From assembly GCA_023389455.1 (NCBI GenBank), contig JAEWEJ010000169.1, forward strand, positions 1-21,181: a stretch of DNA of 21,181 bases, written 5' to 3'. This DNA comes from Actinomycetes bacterium (GTDB lineage Bacteria; Actinomycetota; Actinomycetes; Actinomycetales; Cellulomonadaceae). The notes beneath the pieces were generated by a model. It worked only from the letters and a program-made list of their open reading frames with translations, ran no database searches and was not told the origin of the DNA. The translations under genes and the position numbers were made by a program. Positions 17,212 to 21,181 of this stretch are shown here, in pieces (within the stretch, counting starts at the first letter, position 1; each line of letters opens with the position of its first letter).

Positions 17212-18075
17212 TCAGGACGTCGGCTGCTCGCCCTCGCCCTCGTCCGGCGTCTTCGGGGCCGAGCGGCGCGTGGCGCGGCGTGCGGTCTCCTGGGCGGCGT
17301 CGCGCGCCTCCTTGGCCTTGTCACCGAGCTCCTCGGTGACGTGGCCGACCGCCTCGGCGGCCTTGGCGGCCGCGTCGCGGCCCTTGGCGACCGCAGTGCC
17401 GGCCACCTCGCCGACGGCGTCCGCGGCGTCGCCGACGGCGTCGTTGAGGTCACCGGCCGCGCTCTGGGCGCGCGCCTTGAGCGACTCGCTGCCGTCGGCG
17501 GGCTCCCACGGCTCGGCCCACGGGTCGGTCGTCGAGCGCGAGCGGAGCCAGGCGAACGCCGCGGCACCGGCGCCGGCGAGGCCGGCCACGACCCAGAACA
17601 CCTTGGCGCCGGAGCCCTTCTTCTCCGCCTTGGCGGCCTCCTTGGCCGCCTTGCGGGCGGCCTTGACGACCTTCTTCGACTGCGTGCCGGCCGTCACCGC
17701 GGCGACGTCGGCGACGTGCTCGACCTGCGCACCGGCCTTGACGGCGGCCTCGTTCATGGCGGCGACGAGCTTGGGGATCAGCTCGTCCACCAGCTTGTCG
17801 TGCGCCGTGTCGATCGCCGGCGTCGCCTTCTGGGCGACCTTCTCGACCTGCGGCGCCGCGGTCTTCACGCTCTCCCGGTACAGGTGCTCGACCTGCGGCA
17901 CGAGCCAGGCGACGAAGGCCTCGACCCGGGGGGTCGTCCAGTCCTTCGCCTGACCGGCGGCGTCGCTCGCCCGGACGGCGCCGTGCTTGGCGCCCTCGGC
18001 GAGCGAGGCCCCGAGCCCGGCTGCCTGGCCCTTGAGGCGTTCGGTGTCGACGTCGATCTTCGGACGGTGGGTCAT
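17212..18075 (-). CDS. Ala/Lys-rich single-pass membrane protein, function unknown
   Basis: The 287-residue protein is rich in Ala, Lys, Glu and Asp. Residues 10-155 are predicted mostly helical with heptad-like spacing (for example EHLYRESVKTAAPQVEKVAQ). A Lys/Ala-rich stretch (KKVVKAARKAAKEAAKAEKK, 134-153) leads into one membrane helix (about 159-177, VFWVVAGLAGAGAAAFAWL). After WAEPWEP the C-terminal part repeats Ala-rich amphipathic segments (SAAGDLNDAVGDAADAVGEV), resembling apolipoprotein- or LEA-like helices. A coiled-coil envelope or stress role is possible but not shown. I start it at ATG 18075 (GGGAG Shine-Dalgarno 5 nt away) rather than at an earlier in-frame codon giving a basic, unlikely N-terminus. 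It is divergent from the cyclophilin gene. Confidence 0.8.
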   Translation of the reverse strand: MTHRPKIDVDTERLKGQAAGLGASLAEGAKHGAVRASDAAGQAKDWTTPRVEAFVAWLVPQVEHLYRESVKTAAPQVEKVAQKATPAIDTAHDKLVDELIPKLVAAMNEAAVKAGAQVEHVADVAAVTAGTQSKKVVKAARKAAKEAAKAEKKGSGAKVFWVVAGLAGAGAAAFAWLRSRSTTDPWAEPWEPADGSESLKARAQSAAGDLNDAVGDAADAVGEVAGTAVAKGRDAAAKAAEAVGHVTEELGDKAKEARDAAQETARRATRRSAPKTPDEGEGEQPTS

Positions 18076-18200
18076 GTGCCACTCCCGCGCTGTCTCGGCT
18101 GGTCTCGGCTGTGCTGCGGACGTCTTCTCGCGTGGTGCTCGACGCTGTGACCTCACACTCTGCCACTGGTCACGCGTCCGTGCCCGGCGCACGGGGGTGG

Positions 18201-18215
18201 TTCGCCCGGGGCGAA
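18201..18215. promoter_or_regulatory. 15-bp palindrome in the divergent intergenic region
   Basis: TTCGCCC-G-GGGCGAA has perfect 7-bp arms. It lies between the divergent Ala-rich protein and cyclophilin genes, about 50 bp before the latter. It could be an operator; no regulator is recognised. Confidence 0.35.
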
Positions 18216-18254
18216 TCGCGACCCGGGCCGCCGTGCGACGTCGGTGACGGGTGC

Positions 18255-18260
18255 CAGACT
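18255..18260 (+). promoter_or_regulatory. Candidate leaderless -10 element of the cyclophilin gene
   Basis: CAGACT ends 6 nt before the ATG at 18267, and no Shine-Dalgarno is present. The -35 is not clear. Confidence 0.4.
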
Positions 18261-18266
18261 GGACCC

Positions 18267-18806
18267 ATGTTCGCCACCATCCACACGTCCGCCGGTGACA
18301 TCCGGGTCGAGCTCTACGAGAACCACGCGCCGCGCACCGTCGAGAACTTCGTCGGGCTCGCCAAGGGCACGATCGAGTGGACCGACCCGTCCACCGGCGC
18401 CCCGCGCACGGACCCCCTCTACTCGGGCGTCGTCTTCCACCGCGTGATCCCCGGCTTCATGATCCAGGGCGGGGACCCGCTGGGCAGCGGTCGCGGCGGC
18501 CCGGGCTACCAGTTCGACGACGAGATCCACCCGGAGCTCTCCTTCTCCGAGCCCTACCTGCTCGCCATGGCCAACGCCGGCAAGCGGCTCGACCCGGTGA
18601 CGGGCAAGGTCGGCGGCACCAACGGCTCGCAGTTCTTCATCTCCGTGGCCCCCACCACGTGGCTCGACGGCAAGCACACCATCTTCGGCAAGGTCGCCGA
18701 CGAGGAGAGCCGCAAGGTCGTCGACGCCATCGCCGCGACGCCGACGCGTCCGGGGGACCGGCCGGTCCAGGACGTGACCATCACGTCGATCACGGTGGAG
18801 GACTGA
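18267..18806 (+). CDS. ppiA: Peptidyl-prolyl cis-trans isomerase, cyclophilin type
   Basis: This cytoplasmic cyclophilin catalyses proline isomerisation during protein folding. The 179-residue protein has no signal peptide. Residues equivalent to the human cyclophilin A active site are present: Arg59, Phe64, Met65 and Gln67 in FHRVIPGFMIQGGD, Phe123 or Phe124 in NGSQFFI, Trp132 and His137 in WLDGKHTIFG. An insert (EWTDPSTGAPRTDP, 37-50) is typical of actinobacterial PpiA. The gene occupies the place of M. tuberculosis ppiA (Rv0009), downstream of the gyrA-tRNA cluster. The ATG at 18267 has a -10-like hexamer 6 nt upstream, suggesting a leaderless transcript. The rhomboid gene follows at once. 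Confidence 0.95.
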   Translation: MFATIHTSAGDIRVELYENHAPRTVENFVGLAKGTIEWTDPSTGAPRTDPLYSGVVFHRVIPGFMIQGGDPLGSGRGGPGYQFDDEIHPELSFSEPYLLAMANAGKRLDPVTGKVGGTNGSQFFISVAPTTWLDGKHTIFGKVADEESRKVVDAIAATPTRPGDRPVQDVTITSITVED

Positions 18807-18822
18807 CATCAGCGGTCCCGTC

Positions 18823-19695
18823 GTGCCGGGCGGCCCCACCCCGGGGCCGCCCGTCGTGCCCGGGGGCGGGGACCTGCCCGTCTGCCCGCGGCACCCGGAC
18901 CGCGTCTCGTACGTCCGGTGCCAGCGGTGCGGGCGTCCCGCCTGCCCCGAGTGCCAGCGGCCCGCGGCCGTCGGCATCCACTGCGTCGACTGCGTCGCGC
19001 AGGCGGCCCAGACGTCCCGCGAGGGCCGCACCGTCTTCGGTGGCCGGGTGCGCGCCGGGCGGCCCGTCGTCACGCTGACGCTCGTCGCTCTGTGCGCGGT
19101 GTCGTACCTGCTGCAGCTGACGGTCCCCGGGTGGACGTCGCAGTGGGCGTTCAGCCCGGTGGCCGGGGCCTTCGAGCCCTGGCGCTTCCTGACCGCCGCG
19201 TTCCTGCACTCGCCCGGTCAGGTCTTCCACATCCTGTTCAACATGGTCGCGCTGTGGATGGTCGGGCCCTATCTCGAGGGCACGCTCGGGCGCGTCCGCT
19301 TCGCCACGCTCTACCTGATGAGCGCGCTGGGCGGGTCGGTCGGTGCCGTGCTGCTCGCGCCCGCGACGTCGGGCTGGACCACGGCGATGGTCGGAGCGTC
19401 CGGTGCCGTCTTCGGGCTCTTCGGAGCCGTGCTCGTGGTCCTGCGCCGGCTGGGGCGGGACGCCGGCCCCATCATCGGGATCCTCGTCCTGAACGGCGTC
19501 CTGGGCTTCGTGCTGCCCGGGATCGCGTGGCAGGCCCACCTGGGCGGCCTCGTCGTCGGGGCGGTGCTGGGCGCGGCCTACGCGTACGCACCGCGGGAGC
19601 GCCGGGCGCTCGTGGGGTGGGCCGCTCCGCTCGCCGTGCTGGTGGTGCTGGTGGCGGCGACCTGGGGCGTCTACTCCGCGTACGGACTGGTCTGA
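18823..19695 (+). CDS. Rhomboid family intramembrane serine protease with N-terminal zinc-binding region
   Basis: The 290-residue polytopic protease cleaves membrane substrates within the bilayer. An N-terminal Cys/His cluster (CPRHPDRVSYVRCQRCGRP, then CPECQRP and CVDC) resembles a B-box-type zinc finger and is usual in actinobacterial rhomboids. The rhomboid core has the HILFNMVALW helix, catalytic Ser193 in GASGAVFG and His239 in AHLGGLVVG; about six membrane helices follow the zinc region. GTG at 18823 is the first standard start, but it is 21 nt from the only Shine-Dalgarno (GGAGG, 18797-18801). An in-frame ATC at 18808 is at the ideal 6 nt and would begin xSGPVVPGG. It may be coupled to the cyclophilin stop. 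Substrates are unknown. Confidence 0.92.
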   Translation: MPGGPTPGPPVVPGGGDLPVCPRHPDRVSYVRCQRCGRPACPECQRPAAVGIHCVDCVAQAAQTSREGRTVFGGRVRAGRPVVTLTLVALCAVSYLLQLTVPGWTSQWAFSPVAGAFEPWRFLTAAFLHSPGQVFHILFNMVALWMVGPYLEGTLGRVRFATLYLMSALGGSVGAVLLAPATSGWTTAMVGASGAVFGLFGAVLVVLRRLGRDAGPIIGILVLNGVLGFVLPGIAWQAHLGGLVVGAVLGAAYAYAPRERRALVGWAAPLAVLVVLVAATWGVYSAYGLV

Positions 19696-19718
19696 TCCGC
19701 CGGTTCCCCCAGGGTTAC

Positions 19719-19814
19719 TCACACCTGTGGAATTACAACCGTGTAGTTATCCACAGACATGTGCACCGCCTGGGGATGACGAACGGGGCGGGTTGTGGAC
19801 AGGGCTGTGGGCGC
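19719..19814. promoter_or_regulatory. DnaA-box cluster in the rhomboid-crgA convergent gap
   Basis: A perfect DnaA box TTATCCACA lies at 19747-19755 (+). A one-mismatch box lies at 19794-19802 (-, CTGTCCACA when reversed). Weak boxes are TGTGGAATT (19726-19734), TGGGGATGA (19771-19779) and TGTGGGCGC (19806-19814). The stretch around 19731-19750 is AT-rich for this genome. TCACACCTGTG (19719-19729) also occurs in oriC at 630-640. Neither neighbouring gene starts here, so promoter control of either is unlikely; a DnaA-titrating or origin-linked site is the better guess. Confidence 0.65.
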
Positions 19815-19832
19815 GCGTCGCACTCACAGCCC
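19802..19832 (-). terminator. Candidate crgA terminator hairpin
   Basis: GGGCTGTG (19802-19809) pairs perfectly with CACAGCCC (19825-19832), 12 nt past the crgA stop. No T-run follows. The stem overlaps DnaA-box-like sequence. Confidence 0.5.
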
Positions 19833-19844
19833 CGTCGGAGGTCG

Positions 19845-20096
19845 TCAGCGCCAGCGGGTCAGCATGCCGAAGCCCGCGAGGATGATCGCGAACCCGATGG
19901 CGAGGTTCCACTGGCCGATGCCGGGGACCGGGTACGCGGCGCCGGGGGACAGGTACGTCACGACCAGCCACACGAGGCCGAAGATCATGAGGCCCAGCGA
20001 CAGCGGCAGGAACCACCGCGGCAGCGGCTTGGGCGCCGACGCCTTGGTCGGTGGCGGGGTGTACGTCGCCTTCTTGCGCGACTTCGACTCGGGCAC
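19845..20096 (-). CDS. crgA: Cell division protein CrgA
   Basis: CrgA is a small actinobacterial divisome membrane protein that interacts with FtsZ and septal cell-wall enzymes and modulates Z-ring formation. The 83-residue protein begins MPESKSRKKATYTPPP and has two membrane helices, about residues 28-48 (WFLPLSLGLMIFGLVWLVVT) and 65-80 (LAIGFAIILAGFGML), matching the family in size and pattern. GTG at 20096 follows AGGAG (complement at 20104-20108) at 7 nt. It is convergent with the rhomboid gene and divergent from the DUF881 gene, the same arrangement as Rv0011c and Rv0012 in M. tuberculosis. Confidence 0.95.
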   Translation of the reverse strand: MPESKSRKKATYTPPPTKASAPKPLPRWFLPLSLGLMIFGLVWLVVTYLSPGAAYPVPGIGQWNLAIGFAIILAGFGMLTRWR

Positions 20097-20232
20097 GGGG
20101 TGGCTCCTGTCTGCGACGGGCGGTGAGCAGGCGGGGCATCGACGCCACCGGCCGGGCCGGTACGGTGAGCCGTCCGGGTGCCCGGGTGCAGTCGACCTGC
20201 AGGCCGGTGTCGGCGTGCTGCCGAACGTGACC

Positions 20233-20238
20233 TAGCGT
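20233..20238 (+). promoter_or_regulatory. Candidate -10 element of the DUF881 gene
   Basis: TAGCGT matches TAnnnT about 50 bp before the GTG start. The -35 region is not convincing. Confidence 0.3.
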
Positions 20239-20286
20239 AGTGGTGTCGCCCCGCGGGCCGTGCGGGTGTACGCGGAGGGAGTCGGT

Positions 20287-21181
20287 GTGACCGGGATCGC
20301 CGCTGCTCAGCGCCCGCGGCCCTCCTTCGGTCGCGGTGCCGTCGCCGTCGGTCTCGTGCTCGGGATGTCGGGCCTGATGTTCACCGTCAACGCCCGCAGC
20401 GCCGGCGCCGACGAGGCCCGGCACCCCCAGGACCTGCGGGAGCTCACGCAGAAGCAGGCCGCCACCGTCGAGCGGCTCTCGGGTGAGGTCGACGCCCTGC
20501 GGGCCGAGGTCGAGCGGCTCACCGCCGAGCAGCACGCGCTGGCGGGACGTCCGGTCGTGACGCCCGGGGCGGGGGACCTCGTCGCGGGCGGCTCCGTCGC
20601 CGTCACCGGCGACGGCGTGGTCGTGACCCTCGACGACGCACCCCCGGACTCCCGCCGCGAGGACGTCAACCCCGACCTGCTCGTCGTGCACCAGCAGGAC
20701 ATCCAGTCCGTCATGAACGCGCTGTGGGCCGGTGGCGCGGAGGCGATGGGTCTCATGAACCAGCGGGTCGTCTCGACGACCGGCGTGCAGTGCCAGGGCA
20801 ACGTCCTGCGCCTGCACGGGCACATGTACTCGCCTCCGTTCGTCATCAGCGCCGTCGGCGACCCGGAGCGCCTGCTCGCGGCACTCGACGCCGACCCGGC
20901 CGTGCGCAGCTACGTGCGTGACGCCCAGGAGGTCGGCCTCGGCTGGCACGTCGACCGGCGCGCCGGCATCGGGCTGCCCGCCTACTCCGGCGCGACCGAG
21001 CTGAGCTGGGCACGCGTGCCCGACGGCGTCGATCCGCTGCCCGGAGCGCCGACGGACGCGACGGCGTCCTCGGACGACGTGGGCGGCCTCGAGGGTGCCG
21101 GGACGGCGGGCACCGACGACGCCGAGGCCGGCACCGCGTCCGACGGGCCGGTGCCCACCGGCGTCGCCGCGGGCCCGGCTC
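20287..21181 (+). CDS. DUF881 family protein, 3' end outside the window
   Basis: The frame starts at GTG 20287, has GGAGG (20274-20278) at 8 nt, and runs open to the window end (298 codons seen). A membrane helix lies at about residues 16-38 (GAVAVGLVLGMSGLMFTVNA). A short coiled coil follows (about 52-85, LRELTQKQAATVERLSGEV) and then the DUF881 domain (about 105-235), with the conserved segments VVVTLDDAPP, LLVVHQQDIQSVMNALWAGGAEAMGLMNQRV and FVISAVGDPERL. A long Asp/Ala/Gly/Thr-rich tail follows and is cut by the edge. DUF881 proteins neighbour crgA and the pknB/pbpA region in actinobacteria; their role in the envelope or division is not established. Confidence 0.88.
   Translation, partial: MTGIAAAQRPRPSFGRGAVAVGLVLGMSGLMFTVNARSAGADEARHPQDLRELTQKQAATVERLSGEVDALRAEVERLTAEQHALAGRPVVTPGAGDLVAGGSVAVTGDGVVVTLDDAPPDSRREDVNPDLLVVHQQDIQSVMNALWAGGAEAMGLMNQRVVSTTGVQCQGNVLRLHGHMYSPPFVISAVGDPERLLAALDADPAVRSYVRDAQEVGLGWHVDRRAGIGLPAYSGATELSWARVPDGVDPLPGAPTDATASSDDVGGLEGAGTAGTDDAEAGTASDGPVPTGVAAGPA

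Overview
The window is the origin-proximal part of a high-GC actinobacterial chromosome, most likely Cellulomonas or a close relative. The gene order dnaN-gnd-recF-dciA-gyrB-gyrA-DUF3566-tRNA-Ile-tRNA-Ala and, further on, ppiA-rhomboid-crgA-DUF881 is the classic actinobacterial oriC neighbourhood. A secreted GH9-CBM3-CBM2 cellulase with a CelR/CebR-type operator points to a cellulolytic member. Genus is inferred; no rRNA is present.

Layout. 1-1065 has no convincing gene; it holds oriC, with a perfect DnaA box and several one-mismatch boxes, and the dnaN promoter. dnaA itself must lie to the left. 1066-10954 is the replication/topology block, all on the + strand: dnaN, gnd, recF, dciA (DUF721), gyrB, gyrA and a DUF3566 membrane protein, several touching or overlapping. 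11082-11434 carries tRNA-Ile(GAT), a 39-codon DLW-39-type small membrane protein and tRNA-Ala(TGC), probably one transcript ended by a 13-bp hairpin. 11568-18075 looks like lineage-specific cargo inside the conserved order: an anti-sigma-type ATPase, a cold-shock protein with a long structured leader, a PD-(D/E)XK-like protein without catalytic residues, a GNAT acetyltransferase, the cellulase, and an Ala/Lys-rich single-pass membrane protein. 18267-21181 returns to the conserved order: cyclophilin, rhomboid protease, crgA (reverse strand) and a DUF881 gene cut by the window edge.

Points beyond routine annotation. (1) The convergent gap between the rhomboid gene and crgA holds a second DnaA-box cluster, about 19 kb from oriC. 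It repeats an oriC element (TTATCCACAG, then GCCTGGGGA) at exactly the same 21-nt offset and also shares an 11-bp motif with oriC. (2) Two reading frames have good Shine-Dalgarno sequences placed for an ATC codon: the rhomboid gene and a coding-like stretch in frame with, and upstream of, the cold-shock gene. (3) Three accessory or boundary genes have a -10-like hexamer exactly 6 nt before the start codon and no Shine-Dalgarno, the geometry of leaderless transcripts. All of these are read from sequence only; no searches were run.
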